DNA of 64,000 nucleotides from positions 97,008,925 to 97,072,924 of the forward strand of contig OY743168.1 in NCBI GenBank assembly GCA_963555705.1. Direction: 5' to 3'. The translations under genes were made by a program, and so were the position numbers. The notes under the pieces were generated by a model that was not told the origin of the DNA, searched no databases, and was given only the letters and a program-made list of their open reading frames with translations. Shown piece by piece: positions 11,248 to 22,935 of the stretch (position 1 is its first letter; each line of letters opens with the position of its first letter). The DNA is from Ligustrum vulgare (Eukaryota > Streptophyta > Magnoliopsida > Lamiales > Oleaceae).

Positions 11248-11821
11248 TAGGGTTGTCAATGGATCGAATTTTAATCCGAACTCGATCCGAAATCCGATAA
11301 AATTAACGGGAAATAGATTTAAGGTCTCAATCCGATAACCCGATAAGGATCCGAATCCAATAATTCGTTAACTAAATAGAACAAATATGGATATAAGTCA
11401 ATCCAATCCGATTTTTTTATAATAATATAATATATTTTATATATTATTATATAATTTTATTCCATATAATTTTTTTAAAATTTTAAATCTTGTAATGTAT
11501 TTTATATAAAGTATAATTTTTATATAATATTATTATATATTATAATATTCATTTTAAAACTTGTAATATATAAATATAGTTATAATTTTTTAGATATTAT
11601 GATTTTATTTTTTATGAATGATATGAAATTATAATTAATTATATGATTAATTTTTTACTCGTTAATATGTAACCATTTAAAAAATTTATGCTAAAAATAA
11701 TTTCGGATCGGATATCTAATAAGATAGCAAATTAGATATGAATTTAACTAGCAAATATCCGTCGAATTATCGGATCGGATAATGGCAGATCCGATCCATA
11801 TCTGATCCGTTTACACCCCTA
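11248..11821. mobile_element. hAT-type MITE inside the LINE
   Basis: 574 bp flanked by the perfect 8-bp duplication CTTATATC (11240-11247 and 11822-11829). Ends are TAGGGTTGTCAATGGATC and, inverted, TAGGGGTGTAAACGGATC, extended by repeated GATCCGA/TCGGAT words on both sides. The interior is AT-rich with no ORF. An 8-bp TSD and TAGGG ends fit the hAT superfamily. Confidence 0.92.
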
Positions 11822-12156
11822 CTTATATCCATTTTCGGGGTAAAACTATTCTGATTTATAGAAATGATCTTAGTCAGCACCCTTTTTAGCTTAGTAGATA
11901 AGATTTTAGCGAAGATCTTATTAATAACATTGCACAAACTGATAGGTCTAAAGTCCTTCCAATCATCAGCTTCATCCTTTTTTGGTATAACTGTATAAGT
12001 GTCATAGAGGTGGAAGTGATACCAGCAGGGATATTACCGCCTCTGAAGAAGTCATTCAATGCATCTTGGAGATCATATTTGATAATATCCCAACAATGTT
12101 AACAGAACAAGCTAGAAAACCCATCTGGCCCTGTTGCAGTGTCTTTGTTGATATTA

Positions 12157-12379
12157 GGGTGTGTTTGATTGCAAATGCGGAAAAAAAATATTTACCAACT
12201 TTGTGAGAAAAAGTTTTCTTAGCAAGAGGGTGAGAAAAGATTTTCTTGTGTTTGTGCTTAATGTGATTGTACCTAGAAAATATTTTCTAGGCTAAATATA
12301 ACAACCAAACAAAAAAAGGTGGAAAATAAATTCCTTGATATGACATTTCCCTTGAAAATGTTAACAATCAAACATAGCC
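12157..12379. mobile_element. Tourist-type (PIF/Harbinger) MITE inside the LINE
   Basis: 223 bp flanked by TTA (12154-12156 and 12380-12382). Terminal inverted repeats are GGGTGTGTTTGATTG and GGCTATGTTTGATTG. The interior also folds on itself (AGAAAATATTTTCT-like words). There is no coding capacity. Confidence 0.88.
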
Positions 12380-13445
12380 TTAAAGTTGACTTCCTTAATT
12401 TCTTCAATTTCGGGAAGTAGATTAAGATATTCATTTTTAGCATTAGATACAAAGTTAGGATTGTTATCTAACAGAACATCTCCTTCATCAATAGTTTCCT
12501 TGGTCAGAATAATCTTAAAATATTCAATTGAAGAATCTTAAATGTCCCTGGGATCATTTAGAACTCTGCTATTGCTGTTGATAGAACTAATATAATTTTT
12601 CGACCATTTTTTCCTCACATGAGTATGAAAAAACTTAATATTTCTATCCCCCTCCTTTAGCCACTTAATACCAGATTTTTTGTCTCCAATAAGCCTCTTT
12701 ACTTTGACAAGAGCTGATTAAGTTTAGCGTAGGTAACTTGCACCTCCATTCTATCAGTGGAAGACTTAGAAGTAACATATTTGATTTCTTTCAATAGGGC
12801 ATCCTCTTCAGCATTAGCCATATCTTCAAATATATTACCAAAGCTATTTTTATTCCAAACTTTGAGAGTGGTTTTAAGTCTCTTTGGCTTAAAGTAAAAA
12901 CCGTATAAACCTCTGAAATAGGGACAAAGAAGTGCTTCCCAACAATTTCTGACTATGTCTAGAAGACTCATTTAAGCACCACATGGATTGGAATCTGAAT
13001 GAGGGTTTGCCAGAAATTTATAGCTCTTTACACTTCATCAATATAGGACAATGGTCTGACATATCCCTATTAAGAACTTCAACCTCAAAACTAATGAATT
13101 CACTAAGCCATAATGCATTGATCAATATTCTATCCAATTTCTCCCAAATTCTGCCATTTGTCCTCGAGAATTTATGTCCCTTCATGGAATATTTATTCAC
13201 CCCACTTTCAATAATCATATTACTGAAATCCTCAGTTGATCTTTTATTAGGAGAATTACCCCCATCAATCTCATTTCTTTGCAAAATAGAATTGAAGTTT
13301 CCTCCAATCAACTAAGGGGATTCTAGATTTTCAAGAAACTGAATAAGGTCTCTCCATGATAATCTTCCGAGTTCAACAAAACACTTGGCATATGCTACAT
13401 TATTTTTCAGAAAACCTAAATCAAGGCATGAATAATGAAAGTAAA

Positions 13446-15332
13446 GTGGATTCTCGATTTTAACAATTCTAACATGTTTTTCTCATTATTTATATTATGC
13501 AACTTTGTTTATTTTCATTTGTTAGTTTAATTCAAATTTCAAACTCAAATCAATTTTCATAGTTTCGGTTAAGGTTTTTAATCTAAAAAAATAAGTTTAC
13601 TCAATTCATGTGGATACGATACTTGGACTCAAAATTCATTATATTACTTGTGCAGTTACTATGTTTACAGTCAGAAATAATGCAACGTAAGAATTTAATG
13701 AAAAATCTATTTTACTTTTGTTTGGAAATTAATTTCTAAAAGCACTTCCTAATCCGAAAATACTTTTAGAAAATGTCCATTGAACCAACTTTCTTTAAAA
13801 ACAATGTCAAAGTACTTTTGACAAAGGCATCCAAAACAAGCCCTATATATTAATTACTTGACTAGCTAGGACCTTCATGAGAAGTTAAAATATTTTCATG
13901 GATGAGAATCTGATGACACAGACTTCCATTCCATTATCTGGGATCTACGTATTTGCATATAATAATGTGTTTGGTAATTTATTTGTAAATAAGTTTAAGG
14001 ACAAGACAATTTTTTTAAATCATTTTTTAATCACAAATATTTTTAATCATATATTTTACTTAGAAAAAGTCAAATTTTTATTTCACGAACAAAATTATTT
14101 TACCAAGCAGATGCTAAAGTTATTAACGCAACACGTGAACTAAGATCAAAATAAGAATCTCCCATTGTCATTTCATATGTATATTTTGTTGTTAATTAAG
14201 AATAAATGAGATACGAATGTTTACATTTCATTTCATTAATATTAATATATTATCCAGATGCTATCTTTATTTCTCATTTCGAAATAGTAAAATATGTTTG
14301 ATAAACTTTAAGTTATAATAATTCAAATTGCTTCTGTATGGAAACGTTTAATTTTTAAAATCGAGATAATATTAATATGTGTATATAATATATATAGTGC
14401 ACGCAAACTTTTCTTTTCTTTCCTTTTTTTTTGGTACAAGAAAAGAAACAATTAAAAAAGAAAAATAATTATGTAGGAATCTTATTAAAAAAGGTGTTTG
14501 ATTTTTCTCTCTCTTATTATTATTATTAATTTTTTTTTATCTCACAGTTTTGGGAACTTTTTTTTTTTTTTTTTTTTTTTTTATCACAGTAAATTATTGC
14601 AGTTATAAAGAGACACACATCTACAAGTCTTATGCGTTCTTGTGTGACTATTTTCTTTTCGCGATTTTATTCTTCAATGATACAAAATTAGGATTTCTAA
14701 TTTTCAATCATGACTACTTGAACAATTGAACTAAATAGAAATATATTACACTTATCATAACATTGCACTAATGTCGACACATACAATACTAATAATTGAT
14801 TCATCATTTCATGAAAATAAAATCAAGCAAAAAAAAGCAGATTCCATGGCTGATCATAAGGCACGATTGAATCCCAACTTTTTATTGCTTTCTGTCTATT
14901 TTTGTTGCTTTCCTTATTTACCTTTTATATTGATGGTAGTGTTTAGACATGGTAGATGACATAGTAAACAATGTGATAACATTTTTTTTAAGTTCATCAT
15001 GTCCGTTAAATTTTAAACACGATTGACGGATGTCATGATAGTATTTTGGTAAGTTCAGTGACAACTCTAAAAACTTTCCTAGTTAATGACAATTGAAAAT
15101 TGTTTAAGAAAATTCAGTGACAATTAAGATATATAACCATCTAATCCGATAAAAAATCAGAGTTTAGAATAGAATAGAATTTGTGGTGGCAACTTCTTGA
15201 AAGAAATCAAATGGGGACGACATTGAATGGGTTGGTGTGGAGTTTGCAATTGAAAAACCATCCGATTACTAGGTTTGATGATTATCCCTAATAAAATTTA
15301 TGGATCAAATTGTTGTATGGAAATATTTGTAA
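13446..15332. other. AT-rich spacer without a gene
   Basis: No ORF with a recognisable domain. 13725-13845 resembles a small decayed MITE (TTTTGTTTGGAAAT near 13717 and CCAAAACAAGCCC near 13830). A long T-run lies at about 14561-14582. Nothing else is supported. Confidence 0.55.
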
Positions 15333-15340
15333 CACACAAT

Positions 15341-15991
15341 CAGGGACGGAACCAGGATTTCGAGTGAGTGAGAGCCAAAATTTTCAAATGGTGGGAAGAG
15401 AAATTTTTTGAACCAAAATGATTGAAACGACGAAGTAATAAACCAAAAACTAAACTAAATTAACTAACAAGTATCAATTAACCAGTGTAAAGTAGTAATT
15501 CATAAAAGAAAAGACTTATAACTAAAAAGTAAATGTAAATTTTCAAGGTGTGAGATACTAGTAATGAGCATTGTATTCACTTCTTGCATAAACATAATGA
15601 TTGCAAAAAGAGAATTAAGATAAAAGGAATTCGAATTGCAAGATGTGAAAAGTCGATTTCTGCAGAAGCCAGTTCTACAACTGAATCTACTGTCAATGAG
15701 CTCCATCAAGAAATATTCATTTGTTACTTGAACCTTGACTGTCACTTTCCTCCCTTATTAATTTTCTGTTATTTTAACTAGGCATGCAGTCATTGCTGTG
15801 GTTTCTGATTTACATCAACATATTTCTTATTTGAATTGATCTTAAATGATATGCTGAGGCTCCAACATATGATACAAGAAAAAGAGGTAGAAAAGCTTCA
15901 GACGAGAATGAACGAAGCAGGAAATAAATTCAAGATACCAATTTTTTTTTATTTTTTTTCCAGCACTGGACCTATACAGGCTCCGTCCCTG
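15341..15991. mobile_element. Non-autonomous hAT-like element, 651 bp
   Basis: Ends CAGGGACGGAACC and GGCTCCGTCCCTG are inverted repeats, and the perfect 8-bp duplication CACACAAT flanks them (15333-15340 and 15992-15999). CAGGG ends plus an 8-bp TSD are the hAT signature. The interior has only short frames and no transposase motif. The second half (15580-15780) has more balanced codon-like sequence and could be captured DNA, but I recognise nothing in it. Confidence 0.92.
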
Positions 15992-15999
15992 CACACAAT

Positions 16000-16984
16000 T
16001 CCCGTGTATTTGGACATTCCCAATAAAGCAACAATTTGTAAAGCACATCACGCGGAGGTTGATTATGAAGAGTCTACCAATTCGAGATGAATCTTTTCGA
16101 CCATGATGAGATTGAATGATACATACTAAAAACATCTTCAATTCAACCATTGATTACTTAAAAATTGTGTTATTAAGTTAAAATGGACGACGTTTCAAAA
16201 ATAAATAAATAAATAAAAATCTCTTTAGTTCAAGCTGATAACGATTTCTTCTAACATGAATTGAAAAGAAAATAATAAGCAATGTCTAGAGCTTCATCTA
16301 CGTTCAAAAGCTCTACTAGATGGGTTGACTCGGAATAATCATTGGTTCTTAAAAAATTAAATCACACAAAGCTATGCCGTATTGATTTGAAAGTGTCAAA
16401 AGTGAAAGATCTTCGATAGCGAAATAGAAAATAAAAAAGTTGTAATTATTAAATACTTTTTTTTTTTTTTTGCTGTGCCGTTGACGTGTCTATATCATTA
16501 GTGGAGGAAAAGATGGCATAATGGAGTGATCAAATTTGACGGCAGCATGGTCCGTTCCATTTCGTGATATGAAGATAAGGAAGGGATAAATTTGGAATAA
16601 ACTAGAATTCTATTTTTCCTACCTTCTCAGAGTTCGGGAGTGAATATCAATATATAATTATAAGTATACAAATTTTTATATATTGGAAAAGTTTTGAGTC
16701 TTTTGACCATTCGTAATTTTTTTTTTTCATTTTTAAATAATTTTTTTTGTCTGATACTTTTTCGAATGGAGATCCCTTGAGCAAAATTAAGCCCCTGTTT
16801 GATGAGATTAAAATCAGAATATTATAGATTTTAATAGAAGTTATTACATAGGCTAAACAAATCGTTCTCAATTTTTTTACTCGTGATCATAAAGAACGAT
16901 TGAATGGTAGCTTTTTATTACTTTCTATCAATTTTGCTTTCTTTATTTAGTATGCCTTTTATCTTTTGATGTTGCCCTCTTATG
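16000..16984. other. AT-rich spacer without a gene
   Basis: Scattered T-runs and short ORFs without domains. A GCCCCTGTTTGATGAGATTA word near 16792 resembles one end of a PIF/Harbinger MITE, but no partner end was found. Confidence 0.5.
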
Positions 16985-18060
16985 TGTTTGAATATTTTCA
17001 GTATAGTGACATCAAAGAATTAAATTAATATATATAAAATTATTGTCGACAAATGGATAGAGTAACAATAAAAAATAAGAAGAAGAAAAGAGATAAAGTC
17101 GAGACAAGTGTTAAACACTTTGTCCTTGAGGCACCGTTCGGTAGTCAATTAATTTACCAAATTAATTGGCTAAAAGAAAAAAAAAAAAAAAGACAACAAA
17201 TTTAATTTACACAATTTCTCAAATTACTTTTTAACCATCCATATTTTCTCTCTCCAATTACACAATTTCTCAAATCAATTTTTAACCCCACATTTTACCT
17301 AAAAAATACAAATAAATCAACAAAATAAATTAAATTCTCCCCTCCCGCCGCCGAACAGACCCTAAGTCGAATTTTACCCTTAAAGGTGCATATGGTTTAT
17401 GACAATCGACTCTTAAGATACAACGACTCCCACTTGTATTTGTAGCACTCTAAAACACAAGCACAATGACCCAAAACAAAAGTATAGTTTTTGTACTCCA
17501 AAAATGAAAACGAAAGAAAATCAAAAGTTATGCAACAAAATGCAAGAATTTTGATTTAAGGAAGAAGAGAGAATGATATTGTGATTGCATATCATTGGTG
17601 TGAGTAATATGACATCTCAAGGGTCATATTTATAGATGATAAAGGGTTGTTGATGAAGTTGTGTGAAGTCAAATTATGCATCGTTTCGGAAAGACACAAC
17701 TTTTAGGAATACCGTGGGATCGCACGTTTATAAGTCCTGCGACCGCACGGCTTTACACGAAAACATAAAATAATATTTTCACGTGTGATCGCATCGATCG
17801 CATGGTTAAGATTCAACCAAAAAATTTTCTCTTCTTCATAATTTCTTATTCATCCGATATTGGTTTCGAAATGCCAAATATACCTGCTACTTAATCGGGC
17901 AGGTCGATCCCTGTTTGTGTGCCTCGAAGCGGCGAAGTGGTAAATTAATTTGTTAAACGGATTGAGTCGGGTTTGAATATTTGACCAAAGTCGACACGAA
18001 GTCACTTTAGTTAGTTTTCAATACTTAACTAATTTCTCAATTTATTAAACCAATATCTAA
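16985..18060. repeat. Left arm of a long imperfect inverted repeat
   Basis: Read in reverse complement, this arm aligns with 24530-25030. Matched blocks: GTTACTCTATC (17055 / 24950), GTCGAGACAAGTGTTAAACAC with AAAGTGTTT..GTCCTTGAGGCACCG (17098-17135), TCTTAAGATACAACGACTCCCACTT (split match, 17410-17435), TAGCACTCTAAAACACAAG, CGGGCAGGTCGATCCC (17898), GAAGCGGCGAAGTGG (17926) and GTCGACACGAAGTCACTTT (17990). It is longer than the right arm because it contains a MITE-like insertion (17131-17365) and about 300 unmatched bases at 17570-17870. It could be the terminal repeat of a MULE/foldback-type transposon; the exact outer ends are not visible. Confidence 0.75.
17131..17365. mobile_element. MITE-like insertion, GTTCGG-ended family
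   Basis: Begins GGCACCGTTCGGTAG and ends CCGCCGAACAGACCC, an inverted pair, and breaks the alignment of the two long inverted arms. The interior shares AATTTCTCAAATCA..TTTTTAACC words with the elements at 44696-44875 and 54971-55124, indicating one family. Flanking target duplication is not clear. Confidence 0.55.
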
Positions 18061-18339
18061 CATTAACTAATAGTGGGTTGTTTTTGTGTGTGTTTTATTT
18101 TTATTTTGACATTGCATTGCAAACGTGTACATAACTTGAATAAAATTTAAGTTTGAAGTTATTCAAATATTCCGATCATATTCTTGGCATTTCAAGTTTA
18201 AACCTAAATAATCGATCAACGTATTTTATCTTGATTCTATTATATTAACTAAATTCTTCGGACTTTAGGCATGCTAATATGCTATTCACGAGAATAACAA
18301 AAGTACCTTCTCAATCTTCGCTTGGGCGCAGGCATGGAC

Positions 18340-18575
18340 TTAGATAATCAAATTATGTAAATAAAATAACACTTCTTGGGCGCTAGAGGACGAGCACTTA
18401 GAGGGTAAAAATTATCTAACCAACTTGATGTTAATAGTCGATTTGATTCCATTAGGGTCATCTCGATCTTTACATGGATGCTTAAAGGCATGGATTTAGA
18501 CAATCAAACTATGTAAATAAAATAACACTTAATCTTCGGGTGCTGAGGACGAGCACTTAGAGGGTAAAAAATTAG
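18340..18575. repeat. Imperfect direct repeat interrupted by the LTR element
   Basis: TAGATAATCAAATTATGTAAATAAAATAACACTT...GAGCACTTAGAGGGTAAAAA recurs in two copies (from about 18340 and 18490, written here in part). The second copy continues across the LTR element at 24441: CCAACTTGATGT.AATAGTCGATTTGATTCCATT follows the first copy at about 18419 and reappears at 24446. This proves that 18576-24445 is an insertion. Confidence 0.8.
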
Positions 18576-18580
18576 CTGAC

Positions 18581-18793
18581 TGTTGTAAAACAATAGAGAA
18601 TATAGAGAGAGTCAGAGAGAATTTCTTATTCTTAATATTTCATAATGAATATAGGCCCCTATTTATAGGAGGGGACAATGGCATAATCGTAATATTGGAT
18701 AATGGCATAATCGTAATATATAAATTTTACAGGGGCATAATGGTAATTTGTCATTCAAAAATCTTTCCTACCTACGCCTAACTTTTCCTAACA
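18581..18793 (-). repeat. 3' LTR of the LOG-carrying element
   Basis: 213 bp. It differs from the right LTR by a 24-bp duplication around ATAATGGCATAATCGTAAT and by three substitutions that I can count (AGTC/AATC, TTTG/TTTT, CATTC/CAATC). Confidence 0.92.
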
Positions 18794-18806
18794 CTCCCCC
18801 TTGAAT
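18794..18806 (-). promoter_or_regulatory. Polypurine tract of the LOG-carrying element
   Basis: On the element strand CATTCAAGGGGGAG abuts the 3' LTR, a typical purine-rich plus-strand primer. Confidence 0.7.
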
Positions 18807-18829
18807 GACATATTACTCGCTTGCTCAAT

Positions 18830-19500
18830 TGTCTGCCTCGTTAAAATCTTGCTAAGAAAACCCAGTGGGATAAAACTTGAGCGAATGAAAAAGAGTACAG
18901 TTGCTCCCCCTGATGTTGGCCATAGTGAATCATTGAGTTTGACATTCCAACAAATCATGTACTGAATCTTGAAGTTCTGAAGTGCTGCCTCATTAAAACC
19001 TTGTCAGTAAAATCCAGTGGGATAAAATCTGAACCAAGGAAAAAGAGTACAGCTGCTGCCTCGTTAAAACCTTGTCAGGAAAACCTAGTAGGATAAAACC
19101 TGAACGAAGGAAAAAGAGTATAGCATGTTTCTCCCCCTGAAGTGTGCAATTGAGGATTCATGATCTTCTCGAACATTGATATCATCTTACTTCTGGAATA
19201 TGTATATATGAAAATCTTCTTGTGTGTAGCATTCTTTATAAGATGTGTATGATTTTCTTCATTTGTTGATATCATTCCAGTATAACAATGTGTTGCTGAA
19301 TTATAGCTTGTTGATAGCTATGATGATGCCTCAAAAACCTTTGCTAGGAAAACCCTGTGGGACAAAACCTCAGCGAAGGGAAAAAGAGTACATTATTCTC
19401 ATTAGTTTTCATCAATACGCCTCAACTGTTGCCTCATTAAAAACCTCGCTAGGAAAACCCTGTGGGAAAAACCTCAGCTAAGGGAAAAAGAGTGCAACGC
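18830..19500 (-). repeat. Five dispersed copies of a ~65-bp motif in the element's 3' region
   Basis: The motif TGCCTCRTTAAAACCTTG..AGGAAAACCCAGTGGGA followed by AAAACCT.AGCGAAGGGAAAAAGAGTA (split here) occurs near 18834, 18986, 19051, 19328 and 19430. On the element strand it lies between the cargo and the 3' LTR. From memory, similar motifs sit downstream of pol in plant copia elements, which supports copia parentage. Confidence 0.75.
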
Positions 19501-21399
19501 GTATTTATTCCTTTTCATGGAATATCACAAGTATATTGATGTAATCTCATATCTTTTCATCAAAACATATCATTCATGATGAGCTTTATATAAATCGTTC
19601 ATAGCTCATTTATGATGTCATAGTTTATTTATGATGTACTGAACATGCTATACCAAGCAATGTTTATTTAGTTGACTGATTGCATTACTCAAATCTAGAA
19701 TTGATTCACTTCTATCAAAATCTAGAATTCACATCTGATGAATAATTAAATATTCATTTTCATATTCACTTCTGGTGAATAATCAATTTCCGGTGGATAA
19801 TATAATTTTACATATTGAAAATCAATTGCATGCCCAAATATTCAAATATAATAATAATACACTCCAATTTCAATTTCAACATATTATATTATGGGGTCAT
19901 TTGTATCATCCTATAGTGATACTAATCTGGGCATATTGAATCTTTCAATGATTTATACATGTATGTTCTTGCACTTTATAAACTGCAATTTCTAATTTGC
20001 AGGAGCATAATCAATCATTGAAATAGATATCAATTTTGACATATAATCTACAATCATTTTACTTGAAATCCCAACGTACCGCGATCAACTGGTACATCAA
20101 AGAATACCCTCAAAATACCGAGATGAGAATCACACTTTTTGATCTCACTCATTGGTATATCAAAGAGCTCAAGCTAGTGATTTAGATTATAGTCACATCC
20201 ACCATATGTCATGCCAGTTCAATGAAAAATCTTGCGCGCAACGAGTCGTCATCTACGACTGTGAAATATTTTTCATTTGTACATATAATTACTGGCTTTA
20301 CACATTTAAGCATTTTGACTTCTGGTCCTTGAATAATAATCCCTACATTTGGGTTATATACTTGGCCAAAGTATTATAATTTCATCAACCTCATTTTCAT
20401 AAGAGGGTTGTATGTAGTCGACTTATTTATCGATTCCATTTCAACTCAATATAACATAGAGAGATCTCTGTATATGTTCTATCATCAGGTACCTGAATCT
20501 CTTTTAACTATGTCCCTTATACTCACTATGAGTATTCAGCCTCAAAGGGATCATCTCAATCATTCAAGAGATATTTATTTTTGGAATCGATTCTCATTAT
20601 GCTTCAGGCATAATTACGCTTTAAGCGTGTTTTCCCCATAATATTCACAAATCTTATATTATATCAATCGGCTAAAATGCCGCAACACATGTCATACAAT
20701 CATATATCAAGTGCGTATTGTTGGAGTGTATATAGATATCGCACTTCTTTAAAATCATAAAGCTGCACAAGCATATCATTATTTCATCGTATTGACATAT
20801 TTATATGTAGAATATTGCTGCATAATCAAATTGTTCTCATAGCAAATAACTTGAGGCTTTTAATTTGCTAAATCATAAGTAATATAATATACTATTATCT
20901 CAACTAATTTTTAAAATCATTAATGACTTTAAGATATATTCATGCTAGCATTTATCACTTTGCTCGTAATATCATTACTTGAGCAAAAATCAGTCATTCA
21001 TTTAGTGAGATAATTAATTTGCTTTTGAGAACAAGCATCAATGATAACAATCTTCTGATTCTTTAATGAATGCCATTATTCATTCTCAATAAATCTCATT
21101 ATTGAATTGGAATCTAACCAATCATTATAGAACTTCTGGTTCAACAAGATATTTCACTTGTACATATGTATGAACTTCTGGTTCAATACAGTATTCATTT
21201 CATCAGTACGTATTTCTGTACAGTTCAAATCAGCATACCTTTATTACTTTTATACCGGAAAAATCAGGTACAATATCCAAGGAAATATCTTATGATCTCA
21301 ATCTTGTCGCCAAATCTTCCCTTATATCGAAAAAGGTAATGACGCATTATCTCACCTTTTCAATAATTTATTCCATTATTTCTTGATGGAATCGATATC
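19501..21399 (-). other. Interior of the LTR element, no gene recognised
   Basis: AT-rich sequence with frequent short recurring phrases (ACTTCTGGTTCAA, ATTCACTTCTGGTGAATAATC). Short ORFs at 20152-20379 and 20408-20641 have no recognisable domain. No RT, integrase or gag remnant was seen on either strand. Confidence 0.55.
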
Positions 21400-21452
21400 A
21401 CTGACACGTGGAGCCATCGCTCTTTCACGCGTTGAATAATGCATTTAAATAG
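21400..21452 (+). promoter_or_regulatory. Promoter-like segment before the antisense ORFs
   Basis: A G-box core CACGTG (21405-21410) is followed about 35 bases later by a TATA-like TTTAAATA (21444-21451). The ORF opens at about 21449, so the TATA-like word would have to drive a transcript starting within or after the ORF start, or serve the LOG gene downstream. Weak evidence. Confidence 0.3.
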
Positions 21453-21457
21453 ATGAT

Positions 21458-22030
21458 TTGGGAAGAAGGCTAGATGCATCAAAAATGGATATCATACTTT
21501 CAAATATTTGCAAATATTATTCCAATCTTCCAGTAAATGATTTGAGAAAAATTTATCGAATTAGGCTCGAAAGATTGAGGTTGCTGATGGATCATGGCAT
21601 CCCAGAAGATGTTATCTGGTTGATTGAAGCGAAAGTTCGATTAGCTGGTGAATAACCAAATTCATTTCCTAAGCACAAGCCTGGCTTAAGTAAGAGTACT
21701 TTTGCAAAGAAGCGAAGAGCAAAAAGATTAAATAGTTGCTACAAATGTGCTCGATGGACATGTGATACCCGTTGTAAGTCAATAGGGTATTCATCTATAA
21801 ATCGAGATGATAAGATAGATTTCATTAAGGGTGGGCTGAGTAAGGAGTCATTGGATGATATCCGATTGACTCTTGAGACGCACCCTAGTGGGTATGTGCA
21901 GCGTGAGCTACTATCTTTATGGGCTAAATTCATCAGCGATAAAGAGCGTTATAGTCTCAAAAATATAATAGCAAAAGATCCTGTTTGCCAGGCTGTTATA
22001 AACAATGATGTTTTGGCTATGCAGCATTAA
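21458..22030 (+). pseudogene. Unknown ORF with basic C4 zinc-ribbon-like motif, one in-frame stop
   Basis: One reading frame runs from about 21449 to TAA at 22028-22030, broken only by TAA at 21653-21655. The likely start is the Met in SKMDIILSN (21485); the TTG at 21458 is an alternative. Part 1 is a helical, Leu/Arg-rich stretch (NDLRKIYRIRLERLRLLMD). Part 2 has a basic patch directly before four cysteines, KKRRAKRLNSCYKCARWTC with a further Cys (C-x2-C-x4-C-x3-C), then an acidic/helical tail of about 80 residues. I do not recognise the protein. The basic-patch-plus-Cys layout is superficially like cysteine-rich nucleic-acid-binding proteins of Betaflexiviridae, but the cysteine spacing differs, so this is only a hypothesis. 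It is antisense to the LTR element and 250 bp upstream of LOG. A GT..AG pair (22037 to 22229) could join the region to LOG as a 5' exon. Confidence 0.5.
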
Positions 22031-22287
22031 TACAAGGTAAATCATTTAATATATATATATATATAATATTTTTCTGTTTTCTTTCACGAGTTTTGATAAA
22101 GGCTGGTTAAATATTAAATCACCGAAAGGTGAGTATGGTGATTTTGTCAAAAGTAAATCTTCACTTTTTCGAAATACGAGTAGTAAATAGTGAAGTTTTT
22201 CAAGTTTAAAAAGCCAATGATTTTTACAGTTTATGCATCCCAAAATAACATTTTCTTGTAAGTTTTTCCTTCCTTATTCTTTCAAAG

Positions 22288-22935
22288 ATGGAAGGATCAA
22301 AACTTCGACAGATCAAAACTATCTGTGTATTTTGTGGATCAAAAGTAGGGAAAGGTTTTGGGTATCTAGAAGCAGCAGTGGATCTTGGAAAGAAATTGGG
22401 AGAGAAAGGTATCATTCTCGTGTATGGAGGAGGTAGCAGTGGATTGATGGGTTGTGTTTCACAATCCGCTCTAGCAGAGAAAGTAAGAGTGATAGGTGTT
22501 ATACCTACTCCTTTAGTTGATATCGCAGGCAAAACACGAGGGCATGAAGTACAAACCTTATCTATCCATGAACGCATAACTTGCATGCTATATGGTTCTG
22601 ATGCCTTCATAGTTCTGCCTGGAGGTTTTGGTACTTTAGAAGAAATCTTTAATATTACCTCATGGGCTCAACTAGATCTCCATACTAAGCCTATTGGGCT
22701 TTTAAATGTAAACAATTTCTTTGATGGTTTGCTAACATTTCTTGATTATGCTGTGGAACAGGGATTCATCTCTCCATTTTCTAGGAGAATCCTTATTTCT
22801 GCTCCTACTATCGAGGAACTGCTGGATAAGTTGCAATCATATAGGTTTTCATCCACCCATTCAAATTCAGATATTGGTAACTTCTGGTACCATTGGATGA
22901 AATATTTTTATCAACATTTACCAAATTTTTGGTAA
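22288..22935 (+). CDS. LOG: LOG-type cytokinin riboside 5'-monophosphate phosphoribohydrolase, intronless
   Basis: LOG enzymes release active cytokinin bases from their riboside monophosphates in the cytosol. The 215-aa ORF has the family landmarks: ICVFCGSKVGKG near residue 12; the Rossmann glycine loop LVYGGGSSGLMG (about 46-57); the conserved Arg of the HERITCM segment; the PGGxGTxxE signature as LPGGFGTLEE (about 109-118); and KPIGLLNVNNFFDGLL, EQGFISP and ILISAPTIEELLDKL. Length is normal, although the last ~28 residues (after QSYRF) are not family-like. The start AAGATGG is a good plant context and is the first Met. From memory plant LOG genes contain several introns, so a single-exon copy suggests an RNA-mediated origin. 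It lies antisense inside an LTR element, downstream of the zinc-ribbon-like ORF. No lesion is visible. Whether it is expressed is unknown. Confidence 0.9.
   Translation: MEGSKLRQIKTICVFCGSKVGKGFGYLEAAVDLGKKLGEKGIILVYGGGSSGLMGCVSQSALAEKVRVIGVIPTPLVDIAGKTRGHEVQTLSIHERITCMLYGSDAFIVLPGGFGTLEEIFNITSWAQLDLHTKPIGLLNVNNFFDGLLTFLDYAVEQGFISPFSRRILISAPTIEELLDKLQSYRFSSTHSNSDIGNFWYHWMKYFYQHLPNFW

Larger units (their letters stand above)
10704..13445 (-). mobile_element. LINE non-LTR retrotransposon, 5' and central portion (degenerate)
   Basis: Minus-strand pieces in order from the right: endonuclease-domain remnant (about 13018-13445: LIGGNFNSILQRNE, INALWL, MSDHCPILM); linker (12699-12971); and reverse transcriptase (12150-10710) with FAKILSTKLKRVL-like sequence, DNILLAQELIHHIDRKSRGGN near 11240, and RGLRQGDPISPTLF near 10960-10990. 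The catalytic box reads HLAFVNDLMVFTNG near 10815-10857, where an active enzyme would have FADD/YADD. Several stops and frame changes are present. Two MITEs interrupt it (11248-11821, 12157-12379), and the copia element separates it from 4026-4786. The endonuclease N-terminus is missing. Confidence 0.88.
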
